This document shows positions 43,024 to 51,198 of a stretch of 64,000 bases of DNA, piece after piece (the first letter of the stretch is position 1; every line of letters starts with the position of its first letter). The DNA is taken from assembly GCA_017615275.1 (NCBI GenBank), contig JAGAAO010000047.1, positions 62,001 through 126,000 on the forward strand, given 5' to 3'. The translations under genes were made by a program, and so were the position numbers. This DNA is from Butyrivibrio sp. (GTDB lineage Bacteria; Bacillota; Clostridia; Lachnospirales; Lachnospiraceae). The notes under the pieces were generated by a model. That model ran no database searches and was not told the origin of the DNA. It saw nothing but the letters and a program-made list of their open reading frames with translations.

Positions 43024-44382
43024 ATGGATTCAAAAAATGGGCACCTTATCGGCAAAGTCGAAGAAGACAGTATTGCCGAAGAACTTAATATCGAGCCGGG
43101 TGACAGACTGCTGATGATAAACGATCAGGAGATAAAGGATATCTTCGATTATCAGTATCTTGTGCAGGATGAGCACTTGGAGGTTCTTATAGTCAAACAG
43201 GACGGTGAAGAATGGATATTGGACATCGACAAGGAGTTTGATGAGGATCTCGGTATAGAATTTGATAATGGGCTCATGGATAATTACAGATCGTGCAGTA
43301 ATAAATGTATCTTTTGCTTCATTGATCAGATGCCTAAGGGCATGCGCGATACTTTGTATTTTAAAGATGATGATTCCAGACTTTCGTTCCTGCAGGGTAA
43401 TTACGTTACTTTGACCAATATGTCCGATTCGGATATCGACAGAATTCTGAAGTATCATCTTTCGCCTATAAACGTTTCTTTTCAGACGACCAATCCTGAA
43501 CTTAGATGTAAAATGCTTGGAAACAGATTCGCCGGTGAGGCTCTTAAGAAGGTTGACAGACTGTGTGCGCCCGGAACAGGAATTGAGCTGAACGGGCAGA
43601 TAGTTCTGTGCAAAGGCGTAAATGACGGAGCTGAGCTTGAGAGATCGATATCTGATATGACCAAGTATATTCCGAATCTTCAGAGTGTGTCGGTTGTTCC
43701 CGTCGGGCTTTCGAAATTCAGGGATGGACTGTATCCGCTTGAGCCTTTTAACGGTGAAGATGCATGTGTTGTCATAGATATGATAGAAAAATGGCAAAAA
43801 AAAGTGTATGATGAGCACGGCATTCATTTTATCCATGCAAGTGATGAGTGGTATTTTCTTGCGGGCAGGGATTTCCCCGAAGCGGAGAGATATGACGGAT
43901 ACATCCAGCTTGAGAACGGCGTCGGAATGATGAGACTCCTGCTCGATGAATACGGCGAGGCACTGAATGTACTTACAAGCGAACATGCAGATGAGATAGC
44001 ATCAGTAAAAAGAGAGATCTCGCTTGCTACGGGAAGGCTTGTATATCCATGTATAAAGCAGATTGCGGAAAGAGCTATGGATGTCTGCCCGGGACTTAAA
44101 GTTCACGTATATGAGATCGTGAATGAGTTTTTCGGTGAGAGGATCACTGTTTCGGGACTCCTTACGGGACAGGATATAATAAAGCAGCTTAAAGACAAAG
44201 ATCTCGGTTCCATGCTTTATCTTCCAGAGAATCTGCTGCGAAGCGGAGAAGATTATCTTCTCGATGATTACAGGATCGGAGATATAGAAAAAGAATTGGG
44301 AATAGATATCGGAATATCCAAATGCGATGGGCATGAACTTGCTGCGCTTTTATTCGATGTTCCGGTTGAACATACATATTAA
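43024..44382 (+). CDS. Radical SAM/PDZ protein of the DUF512 family
   Basis: A 452-residue protein with an N-terminal PDZ-like domain (~8-70, IAEELNIEPGDRLLMINDQEI), a radical SAM-type cluster motif CSNKCIFCF (~90-98) and a C-terminal DUF512 region (~270-430). The cysteines are spaced CxxxCxxC, as in radical SAM enzymes. The family occurs next to der in many clostridia and has no established reaction. GAGG at 43009-43012 precedes the ATG. It is first in an operon with der, plsY and gpsA. The link to der suggests a role in ribosome or RNA maturation; that is inference. Confidence 0.9.
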   Translation: MDSKNGHLIGKVEEDSIAEELNIEPGDRLLMINDQEIKDIFDYQYLVQDEHLEVLIVKQDGEEWILDIDKEFDEDLGIEFDNGLMDNYRSCSNKCIFCFIDQMPKGMRDTLYFKDDDSRLSFLQGNYVTLTNMSDSDIDRILKYHLSPINVSFQTTNPELRCKMLGNRFAGEALKKVDRLCAPGTGIELNGQIVLCKGVNDGAELERSISDMTKYIPNLQSVSVVPVGLSKFRDGLYPLEPFNGEDACVVIDMIEKWQKKVYDEHGIHFIHASDEWYFLAGRDFPEAERYDGYIQLENGVGMMRLLLDEYGEALNVLTSEHADEIASVKREISLATGRLVYPCIKQIAERAMDVCPGLKVHVYEIVNEFFGERITVSGLLTGQDIIKQLKDKDLGSMLYLPENLLRSGEDYLLDDYRIGDIEKELGIDIGISKCDGHELAALLFDVPVEHTY

Positions 44383-44397
44383 ACAAAAGGAAAACAC

Positions 44398-45726
44398 ATG
44401 AGCAGAAAAAATATAGTAGCGGTGGTCGGAAGACCAAATGTCGGAAAATCAACACTGTTTAATGCTCTTGCGGGAAGCAGGATCGCCATTGTGCAGGATA
44501 CTCCCGGTGTTACAAGAGACAGACTTTATCAGGATGTGGAGTGGCTTAATCACAGCTTTACTCTTATCGATACGGGTGGTATCGAGCCTGATTCAAAGGA
44601 TATTATTCTTTCACAGATGAGAGAGCAGGCACAGATCGCCATAGATACGGCTGATGTTATCGTGTTTATGGTAGATGTAAAACAGGGCCTTACTGATGCG
44701 GATTCCAAGGTTGCGGATATGCTCAGAAGATCTGGTAAGCCCGTTGTTTTGTGCGTAAATAAGGTAGACAGTTTCAGCAGGGATTCACTTGATGTTTATG
44801 AGTTCTATAATCTCGGAATCGGTGAGCCTTTCCCTATATCAGCCGTTAACAAGCTTGGTATAGGCGATCTTCTTGAGGAGGTTGTAAGCCATTTCAGGAA
44901 AGATTCAATAAATGACGAAGAGGATGATACAACAAAGATCGCTATCATCGGAAAGCCCAATGTAGGTAAGTCATCTATTATAAATAAGCTGATCGGTGAG
45001 AACAGACTTATCGTTTCGGATATCGCAGGTACTACGAGAGATGCCATTGACACAGAGGTTAAGTACAACGGCAAGAAGTACACCTTCATTGATACCGCTG
45101 GACTTCGAAGAAAAAGCAAAGTTAAGGACGATCTTGAGCATTACATGATAGTAAGAACAGTCGGAGCCGTTGAGAGGGCCGATGTTGCCATACTTGTAAT
45201 CAATGCTGAGGACGGTGTGACTGAGCAGGATGCCAAGATAGCCGGAATTGCACATGACAGCGGTAAAGCGGTTATCATTGCGGTAAACAAATGGGATCTT
45301 ATTGAAAAAGATAACCATTCCGTCAAGGAATTTACCAAGAATATCAGAAATACTCTGGCTTTCATGAACTATGCAGAGATAATCTTTATTTCAGCACAGA
45401 CCGGTCAGAGACTTGTAAAGCTCTATGAAATGATCGATATCGTAAGTGAAAATCACGCGCTCAGAGTTTCGACGGGTGTTCTTAACGAGATCATGACGCA
45501 GGCAGTTGTAATGCAGCAGCCGCCAAGTGACAAGGGAAAGATCTTAAAGCTCTTTTACATCACACAGGCTTCTGTAAAGCCGCCGACTTTTGTTATTTTC
45601 GTCAATGACAAAAAGCTTATGCATTTCAGTTACACGCGATATATCGAGAATCAGATCAGAGAGGCGTTCGGATTTAAGGGAACACCGCTTAGATTCATAA
45701 TACGAGAGAGAAAAGAGGACAAGTAA
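44398..45726 (+). CDS. der: Ribosome-assembly GTPase Der (EngA)
   Basis: An essential tandem GTPase for 50S maturation. It has 442 residues. The first G domain has GRPNVGKST (residues 11-19), DTGGIE and NKVD. The second has GKPNVGKSS near 185, DTAGLRRKSKV and NKWDL. The C-terminal KH-like domain includes TQASVKPPTFVIFVND. AAAGGA precedes the ATG. It lies 15 bases after the radical SAM gene, with plsY one base after its stop. Confidence 0.98.
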   Translation: MSRKNIVAVVGRPNVGKSTLFNALAGSRIAIVQDTPGVTRDRLYQDVEWLNHSFTLIDTGGIEPDSKDIILSQMREQAQIAIDTADVIVFMVDVKQGLTDADSKVADMLRRSGKPVVLCVNKVDSFSRDSLDVYEFYNLGIGEPFPISAVNKLGIGDLLEEVVSHFRKDSINDEEDDTTKIAIIGKPNVGKSSIINKLIGENRLIVSDIAGTTRDAIDTEVKYNGKKYTFIDTAGLRRKSKVKDDLEHYMIVRTVGAVERADVAILVINAEDGVTEQDAKIAGIAHDSGKAVIIAVNKWDLIEKDNHSVKEFTKNIRNTLAFMNYAEIIFISAQTGQRLVKLYEMIDIVSENHALRVSTGVLNEIMTQAVVMQQPPSDKGKILKLFYITQASVKPPTFVIFVNDKKLMHFSYTRYIENQIREAFGFKGTPLRFIIRERKEDK

Positions 45727-45727
45727 C

Positions 45728-46381
45728 ATGGAAAGAATAGTTTGTTTGGTCATAGGATATATTTTCGGTCTGTTCCAAACAGCAGTATTGTACGGCAAGA
45801 TGAAGGGTGTTGACATCAGAAGCGTCGGAAGTAAGAACGCAGGAACGACAAACACACTCAGAGTTATGGGAGCCAAAGCCGGCCTTATAGTTTTGTTTGG
45901 TGATATGTTTAAGTGCATACTTGCCATCATTGTTACTTATTTTCTTTTTGGAAGAAGTAACCCCGATTACCGTTACTTCTATATGATCTATACAGCCGCA
46001 GGCTCTGTACTTGGTCACGATTTTCCTTTCTTTTTGAAGTTTAAAGGTGGAAAGGGAATTGCCTGCACATCGGGTTATATTATTTCAATGGGATGGAAAT
46101 TTGTTCTTGTAGGACTTTTGGCATTTTTCGTTCCGTTCAATATCACACATTTCGTATCACTCAGCAGTCTTTGCCTTTATTCGGTATTCCTGATCCAGTT
46201 TGTATTATGGGGACAGCTCGGATACCTTGGCAATCTTCCGCAGAGTGCTCTTATAGAAATGTATGTGATCGTTGCACTTCTTACTGTGCTTGCATTCTAT
46301 CAGCACAGAAGCAATATTAAAAAGCTTATTTCAGGAACAGAGAGAAAGACTTATATTTCAAAAAAGAATAAAGTCGACTAA
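45728..46381 (+). CDS. plsY: Glycerol-3-phosphate acyltransferase PlsY
   Basis: An integral membrane enzyme that transfers the acyl group from PlsX-made acyl-phosphate to glycerol-3-phosphate, giving lysophosphatidic acid. It has 217 residues and about five membrane segments. The three cytosolic motifs are visible: VGSKNAGTTN, GHDFPFFLKFKGGKG and a C-terminal YQHRSNIKKL. The sequence is somewhat divergent in the middle loops. It neighbours gpsA, which supplies glycerol-3-phosphate; plsX and acpP are at 10.6-11.9 kb. Confidence 0.95.
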   Translation: MERIVCLVIGYIFGLFQTAVLYGKMKGVDIRSVGSKNAGTTNTLRVMGAKAGLIVLFGDMFKCILAIIVTYFLFGRSNPDYRYFYMIYTAAGSVLGHDFPFFLKFKGGKGIACTSGYIISMGWKFVLVGLLAFFVPFNITHFVSLSSLCLYSVFLIQFVLWGQLGYLGNLPQSALIEMYVIVALLTVLAFYQHRSNIKKLISGTERKTYISKKNKVD

Positions 46382-46396
46382 TCAGGAGGGGATAAT

Positions 46397-47419
46397 TTGG
46401 GAATACAAGTTGGCGTTATAGGTGCAGGAAGCTGGGGGATAGCTCTTGCGTACGTATTATCGGGGAACGGGCATGATGTTACTGTCTGGTCCAGAAGCGA
46501 TTCTTCGGTGGAGAAATTAAAGCAGTATCACGGGAATGAGGAGAAACTTCCCGGGGTAAAGCTTCCGGAATCGGTTGTATACACATCAAGCATTGAAGAT
46601 GCTGTAAAGGATAAGGACATTATTGTTGTTGTTGTTCCTTCGGCTCATATGCGTGAAACAATAAGGCTTATGAAGTCTTTTATCAACGAAAGTGGTGAGC
46701 ACAGACAGATAATCGTTAATTGCAGTAAGGGAATCGAAGAAGACTCACTTATGGTTATGTCCGATGTTATTCTTGATGAGATTCCGGGATGCAATGTATG
46801 TGTTCTTTCGGGACCTTCTCATGCGGAAGAAGTCGGAAAGAGTATGCCTACTACACTTGTAGTCGGTGCTTTTGAAAAAGAGATCGCTAAATATATTCAA
46901 AATGTATTTATGAATAATTTTCTCAGAGTATATATCAGTCCCGATATGCTCGGTATCGAGATCGGCGCTGCTCTTAAGAACGTGGTTGCACTTGCTGCCG
47001 GTATAGCCGATGGCTACGGCTGCGGCGACAATGCGAAGGCTGCGCTTATCACGAGAGGAATTGCTGAGATTTCAAGGCTTGGAATGGCAATGGGCGGTAA
47101 ATTCGAGACTTTTGCAGGTCTTTCGGGAATCGGCGATCTAATCGTAACATGTGCATCAATGCACTCACGTAACAGACGCGCAGGTATTCTTATCGGTCAG
47201 GGCAAGTCCTATCAGGAAGCCATGGATGAAGTTAAAATGGTAGTTGAGGGTGTTTACAGTGCAAAAGCGGCACTTAAGCTTGCCGAGAAGTACGAAGTTG
47301 AGATGCCTATAATCACAGCAGTAAATGAAATACTTTTCGACGGAAAGTCACTTCAGGAAGCAATTCAGGATCTTATGATGAGAGATAAGAAAACCGAGAA
47401 CAGCATGCTTGAGTGGTAA
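46397..47419 (+). CDS. gpsA: Glycerol-3-phosphate dehydrogenase [NAD(P)+]
   Basis: Reduces dihydroxyacetone phosphate to sn-glycerol-3-phosphate for phospholipid synthesis. It has 340 residues. The Rossmann motif GAGSWGIALA is at the N terminus, and NCSKGIEE, VLSGPSHAEEV, the catalytic lysine block GAALKNVVALAAGIADG and GDNAKAALITRG follow. It starts with TTG at 46397, supported by AGGAGGGG six bases upstream and by the required GAGSWG spacing. It is last in the operon; a terminator follows at 47491. Confidence 0.97.
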   Translation: MGIQVGVIGAGSWGIALAYVLSGNGHDVTVWSRSDSSVEKLKQYHGNEEKLPGVKLPESVVYTSSIEDAVKDKDIIVVVVPSAHMRETIRLMKSFINESGEHRQIIVNCSKGIEEDSLMVMSDVILDEIPGCNVCVLSGPSHAEEVGKSMPTTLVVGAFEKEIAKYIQNVFMNNFLRVYISPDMLGIEIGAALKNVVALAAGIADGYGCGDNAKAALITRGIAEISRLGMAMGGKFETFAGLSGIGDLIVTCASMHSRNRRAGILIGQGKSYQEAMDEVKMVVEGVYSAKAALKLAEKYEVEMPIITAVNEILFDGKSLQEAIQDLMMRDKKTENSMLEW

Positions 47420-47490
47420 AAAACTGAAATGATGTAGGTGTAAAAGTATTTTTGATACTCGTCATAAAAAAATTCATGATTAAATGCAAC

Positions 47491-47534
47491 AATCCATTCT
47501 ATGTAGTTGAGTATTACATGGAATGGATTTTTTT
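47491..47534 (+). terminator. Terminator of the der-plsY-gpsA operon
   Basis: AATCCATTCTATGTA (47491-47505) pairs with TACATGGAATGGATT (47515-47529) with a single imperfect pair, followed by seven or more T. The remaining sequence between gpsA and 47666 holds only a weak 34-codon reading frame. Confidence 0.88.
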
Positions 47535-47665
47535 ACGTGAGACTTGAGCAAAAGAATGTGGCTATATACATAGCGGATGAAGCATATAAGAATTCTTTAA
47601 ATAAGTCTGTTGAAGAAAATAATGATTATTACGATATGTAATATCAAAGAAAGGGGCGTTGTGTC

Positions 47666-48190
47666 ATGAGAAATGAGGCGGATAATAATAAAAACAACTT
47701 GAAGACTGCTGAGTACAACGGTTATACTTTTAGGAAGGCGACAGAAGCTGAGGAAGACAGATTCTGCGGTGGCATGATCTGTAATATATACGAATTGCTA
47801 CAGTATGCAGATTTTTCGAAGGCTTATGGCCAGCTTGTGTCTTTGTTTGGTGAAGCGAAATATGTAAGCAAGAATCTTGAAAATCAATATGAATACTTTA
47901 TTTGTGCAACCGATAAATCCGGCGATGATCATATCTTTTGCGCATACAGCGGACCTACGGGGCCTGCACTTTCAGGATACGATGAAGATGAAGAGCTTGT
48001 ACAGGCTCTTTTGACACTGATTCGTGAGACGGTTCCGGCTGATTATGATTATGAGGGTTATTACATGGATGGCCCTTGCAAGGTATTCATGGGTGTAAAA
48101 GATGGAAAACCTTACATGAGGGAAGAAGAACTGAACCTGACTCAGGAGGAATTTACCGATCTGTATAAGACATTATATGGGCTTGGCTAA
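47666..48190 (+). CDS. Hypothetical acidic protein
   Basis: A 174-residue soluble protein with no signal peptide or membrane segment. It is acidic in the second half (DEDEELVQ, EEELNLTQEEF). YNGYTFRKATEAEEDRF and EYFICATDKSGDDHIFCAYSGPTGPALSG suggest a compact alpha/beta fold, but I recognise no family. AAAGGGG precedes the ATG. It stands alone after the gpsA terminator and before a lipoprotein gene. Size and composition resemble small immunity or effector-associated proteins, which is speculation. Confidence 0.7.
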   Translation: MRNEADNNKNNLKTAEYNGYTFRKATEAEEDRFCGGMICNIYELLQYADFSKAYGQLVSLFGEAKYVSKNLENQYEYFICATDKSGDDHIFCAYSGPTGPALSGYDEDEELVQALLTLIRETVPADYDYEGYYMDGPCKVFMGVKDGKPYMREEELNLTQEEFTDLYKTLYGLG

Positions 48191-48231
48191 GTCGTTTTAA
48201 CATTATATTTTTTACAGAAAGAGAAGAAAAA

Positions 48232-48732
48232 ATGAAAAAGAATAACCCGGTAGTTTTATTGTTGCTAATTTTGATCATGGGTACTGTGAGTGCGTGCGGA
48301 TTCGGAGGAAAATCTGACGATGATGCATCCGCGCTTGAATATAACGGAGTCACGTTCTCCATTAAGGATGAGAACATGGATAATGTATATGCGGCGTTTG
48401 GTGAGCCGGAGGATACAGAAGGAGACAGGCCGGGCTATTATTATACTTTTGATTCCGGAATGGTTGGTGTTTCATCATTTATTATTAACGAGATTTATGA
48501 AGATAGAAGGCAGGAATTCCCTGATATGATATCTATCAAAGATGAGAGAATTAAGACATCAAAAGGTATTGGAGTCGGAAGTGCTGAAGAAGAGGTTAAG
48601 ACGGCGTATGGTAAGGCCGAGGCTTTCGATTTGGACGGCATGAGTATTTTATCGTATTCTTTTGACGGCTATCAAATGGTGTTTGTGGTCGATAAGACTG
48701 TTGTTGAAATACAGTATGTAAGAGGTTCATGA
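48232..48732 (+). CDS. Predicted lipoprotein, function unknown
   Basis: A 166-residue lipoprotein. The signal peptide (KKNNPVVLLLLILIMGTVS) ends at lipobox VSAC, with Cys22 as the lipid site. The mature part has GIGVGSAEEEVKTAYGKAEA, a motif common in small Firmicute lipoproteins with a BLIP/SmpA-like fold. A GAAGAAAA-type weak site precedes the ATG at 48232. The next gene starts 32 bases after its end. Confidence 0.82.
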   Translation: MKKNNPVVLLLLILIMGTVSACGFGGKSDDDASALEYNGVTFSIKDENMDNVYAAFGEPEDTEGDRPGYYYTFDSGMVGVSSFIINEIYEDRRQEFPDMISIKDERIKTSKGIGVGSAEEEVKTAYGKAEAFDLDGMSILSYSFDGYQMVFVVDKTVVEIQYVRGS

Positions 48733-48764
48733 CCGCAACTGTAATTCAGTGTCGGGAGTATTTA

Positions 48765-49190
48765 ATGAGTAAAATTTTATTAGGTGTCTTTTTTATATTT
48801 GTAGGGATAGGATTTGAATGCTATCTGGTCTGGAAACTTTGTGTTATTTTTTCATGTACCGAAGAAGTTGAAGGAACGCTGGTAGACATTGAAGCAATTC
48901 CTCCAAGAAGGATCAGTTCAAGTGGAAATCGGCGTCAGAGCTTAAGACCGACATACAGATATAAATATAAGCATTGTTGGTATACAAGTAAGGCTATGCT
49001 TAGCTTTTTGCATTTTTCAGAGGAAAAGAAATATAAAAAAGGGCGCAAGTATGCAATCTACATAAATCCCAAAAAGCCCAAGGAATGTATAACAAGTAGG
49101 TTTCAAACGGAGGAGATTGCTTATTTAATTATATTTTTCTTTGGAGGAATAGCAGAGCTTTTGAGCGGAATTCATTTTCTCTTAAGATAA
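48765..49190 (+). CDS. DUF3592-like membrane protein
   Basis: A 141-residue protein with a hydrophobic segment at each end (ILLGVFFIFVGIGFECYLVW and IAYLIIFFFGGIAELLSGIHF). A beta-rich loop between them contains YRYKYKHCWYTSKA and YKKGRKYAIYINPKKPKEC, the usual layout of DUF3592 proteins. The role is unknown. The start was set at ATG 48765 with GGGAG six bases upstream; an in-frame ATG at 48729 overlaps the previous stop but lacks a ribosome binding site. Confidence 0.75.
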   Translation: MSKILLGVFFIFVGIGFECYLVWKLCVIFSCTEEVEGTLVDIEAIPPRRISSSGNRRQSLRPTYRYKYKHCWYTSKAMLSFLHFSEEKKYKKGRKYAIYINPKKPKECITSRFQTEEIAYLIIFFFGGIAELLSGIHFLLR

Positions 49191-49191
49191 C

Positions 49192-49220
49192 TTGACATAA
49201 GAACGTTTTTTATTTAAAAT
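49192..49220 (+). promoter_or_regulatory. tyrS promoter
   Basis: TTGACA (49192-49197), a 17-base spacer, then TAAAAT (49215-49220). Transcription would begin near 49227 and produce the T-box leader. Confidence 0.75.
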
Positions 49221-49226
49221 TTCTGA

Positions 49227-49532
49227 ATAGATTAAGTAAGAAAAGGCTGTGACCGGAATAAGTAAGAATCGCAAGCTGACAACAGAGAATTGCCGGGTGG
49301 TGAGAGGCGTAAGTTAAGGGCGATGATGAATACCTCCGTGAGCTGCAGAGCAGAATGGTATGTACGTAGTAGGCTCTGACGGGACTGACCGTTATATCGG
49401 AAGAGTATCGCTTGTGATAATAATGAGCCGTACTTGCTGAGGCGTGTAGTGTGAGCTGCATGCGAATGAAGGTGGTAACACGATTATTTCGTCCTTCGCA
49501 ATCAGGGTTTGATTGTGAGGGGCGTTTTTTTT
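49227..49532 (+). ncRNA. T-box riboswitch (tyrosine) of tyrS
   Basis: A leader that reads uncharged tRNA-Tyr. The stem I region includes GGGTGGTGAGAGGC (49304-49317). The specifier is GAA-TAC-C, with the Tyr codon TAC at 49331-49333, followed by a TCCGTGAGCTG block. The T-box bulge region is GAAGGTGGTAACACG (about 49468-49482). The terminator stem CCTTCGCAATC (49493-49503) pairs with GATTGTGAGGGG (49511-49522) and is followed by eight T. Uncharged tRNA-Tyr would favour the antiterminator and tyrS expression. Confidence 0.92.
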
Positions 49533-49563
49533 GAGAAGAACACTGATAAACTCCTTCGCAATC
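49492..49563 (+). repeat. Duplicated terminator left arm downstream of the T-box
   Basis: TCCTTCGCAATC occurs at 49492-49503 and again at 49552-49563, just before tyrS. The second copy lies within a hairpin CTGATAA (49543-49549)/TTATCAG (49573-49579) that ends at the GGAGG of tyrS. Confidence 0.7.
49493..49532 (+). terminator. T-box terminator hairpin
   Basis: Stem arms at 49493-49503 and 49511-49522 with a T-run at 49525-49532. The antiterminator would form between the T-box region and the left arm. Confidence 0.88.
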
Positions 49564-49590
49564 GCGTAATCATTATCAGGAGGAAAAGAG

Positions 49591-50811
49591 ATGAAGATTT
49601 ATGAAGAATTGCAGGCCAGAGGCCTCATCGCTCAGACAACTGACGAGGAGCAGATCAAGGAACTTGTAAACACAGGAAAAGCTACATTTTATATTGGTTT
49701 TGACTGTACTGCCGATTCTCTTCATATCGGGCACTTTATGGCTCTTACACTTATGAAGAGACTTCAGATGGCAGGAAATAAGCCTATTGCTCTTATCGGT
49801 GGCGGTACAACAATGATCGGTGATCCTTCGGGAAGAACCGACATGCGTAAGATGCTTACAAGAGAAGACATCGATCACAACGCAGCTTGCTTCAAGAGAC
49901 AGATGGAGAAATTCATCGAGTTTGGCGAAGACAAGGCCATGATGGTAAACAACGCAGACTGGCTCCTTGACCTTAATTATGTTGAACTTCTTCGTGAAGT
50001 TGGTGCATGCTTCTCAGTTAATAACATGCTTAGAGCAGAGTGTTACAAGCAGCGTATGGAAAAGGGACTTTCATTCCTTGAGTTTAACTACATGATCATG
50101 CAGTCATACGACTTCTACCACATGTTCCAGAAGTACAACTGTAATCTTGAGTTTGGTGGAGACGATCAGTGGAGCAACATGCTTGGCGGTACAGAGCTTA
50201 TCAGAAGAAAGCTTGGCAAGGATGCACATGCCATGACAATCTCACTTCTCACAGATTCACAGGGTAAGAAGATGGGTAAGACAGCAGGAAACGCTGTATG
50301 GCTCGATCCTGAGAAGACATCACCTTATGATTTCTACCAGTACTGGAGAAATGTAGGCGATGCTGATGTAGATAAATGCATCAAGATGCTTACATTTATT
50401 CCTATGGAAGAGATATACGAGATGGAGAAATGGGAAGATTCAAGAATCAATGAGAAGAAAGAGATTCTTGCATTTGAGCTTACATCTCTTGTACATGGAA
50501 AAGAAGAAGCTCAGAAGGCTCAGGATGCTGCAAGAGCACTTTTTGCAGGCGGCGGAGACATGTCAAATGTTCCTTCAGTTGCTCTTAAGGAAGAGGACTT
50601 TAGAGACGGAGTTGTTGATATCCTTCAGGTACTCGTATCCGCAGGGCTTTGCTCAACAAGAAGCGAAGCAAGACGTGCAGTTGAGCAGGGTGGCGTAACC
50701 GTTGCCGATGCGAAGGTGACAGATGTAAAGACAACATACAACAAGGATTTCTTTGCTGATGGAATAATGGTAAAGAAGGGCAAGAAATCATTTAAGAAAG
50801 TTACAGTATAA
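49591..50811 (+). CDS. tyrS: Tyrosyl-tRNA synthetase
   Basis: A class I synthetase charging tRNA-Tyr. It has 406 residues. The HIGH motif is HIGH (residues 45-48) and the KMSKS loop reads KKMGKT around residue 227. GDDQWSNMLGG is the anticodon and Tyr recognition region, and the C-terminal S4-like RNA-binding domain includes GLCSTRSEARRAVEQGGV. CAGGAGG precedes the ATG at 49591. The Tyr-specific T-box upstream controls it. A hairpin follows at 50817. Confidence 0.97.
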   Translation: MKIYEELQARGLIAQTTDEEQIKELVNTGKATFYIGFDCTADSLHIGHFMALTLMKRLQMAGNKPIALIGGGTTMIGDPSGRTDMRKMLTREDIDHNAACFKRQMEKFIEFGEDKAMMVNNADWLLDLNYVELLREVGACFSVNNMLRAECYKQRMEKGLSFLEFNYMIMQSYDFYHMFQKYNCNLEFGGDDQWSNMLGGTELIRRKLGKDAHAMTISLLTDSQGKKMGKTAGNAVWLDPEKTSPYDFYQYWRNVGDADVDKCIKMLTFIPMEEIYEMEKWEDSRINEKKEILAFELTSLVHGKEEAQKAQDAARALFAGGGDMSNVPSVALKEEDFRDGVVDILQVLVSAGLCSTRSEARRAVEQGGVTVADAKVTDVKTTYNKDFFADGIMVKKGKKSFKKVTV

Positions 50812-50816
50812 TATAT

Positions 50817-50857
50817 GGGAACTGCTGTGCAAATTAGTGCGGTAGTTCCCATTATTT
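50817..50857 (+). terminator. Probable terminator of tyrS
   Basis: GGGAACTGC (50817-50825) pairs with GCGGTAGTTCCC (50839-50850), partly through G-T pairs, followed by a short ATTATTT. Confidence 0.65.
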
Positions 50858-50876
50858 CAATTCGGAAGAGGTACAT

Positions 50877-51178
50877 GTGAAGACAAAGTAATAACTATAT
50901 TAGCCGCTTTACTTATATTGACGGGATGCGGAAAGACAGAAAAAAATACAGCAATGGATGAAGTGAATGCATCTGAAAGTGCATCTGCTACAAATGAGGC
51001 ATATGCGGAAGCTTCGGCTGAGGAGAGCAAGGCAGTACCTTTTGCGCCTGAAGAACAGCTTGCTGTCATTGAAAATTCTTTTGATACATGGAAAGAAAAC
51101 AATGACGACAGATGGATATACCTGAGTGGCAAGAAGACGTCAATAATGAATTTGATGATTAAGAAAACAGGGGTATAG
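50877..51178 (+). pseudogene. Frameshifted lipoprotein gene
   Basis: GAGG (50868-50871) is well placed for GTG 50877, but that frame reads only V-K-T-K and stops at TAA. One base out of frame, a typical lipoprotein signal peptide continues (VITILAALLILTGCGKTEK). A mature part of about 80 residues follows (PEEQLAVIENSFDTWKENNDDRW) and ends at 51178. Adding one A to the run near 50885-50887 would restore a continuous gene. The product is short even when repaired, so the C terminus may also be lost. A sequencing error cannot be excluded. Confidence 0.6.
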
Positions 51179-51198
51179 CTAAAAATGAAAGGGGTTAT

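Noticed and set aside
43030-43986. 318-codon open frame antisense to the radical SAM gene
   Set aside because: The sense strand encodes a family with a complete cysteine motif; the antisense frame has no coding signature.
47537-47641. 34-codon GTG frame (NVAIYIADEA) after the gpsA terminator
   Set aside because: Its start resembles the N terminus of serine recombinases (NVAIY...), but it is too short, lacks a ribosome binding site and its active-site serine is missing; at most a remnant.
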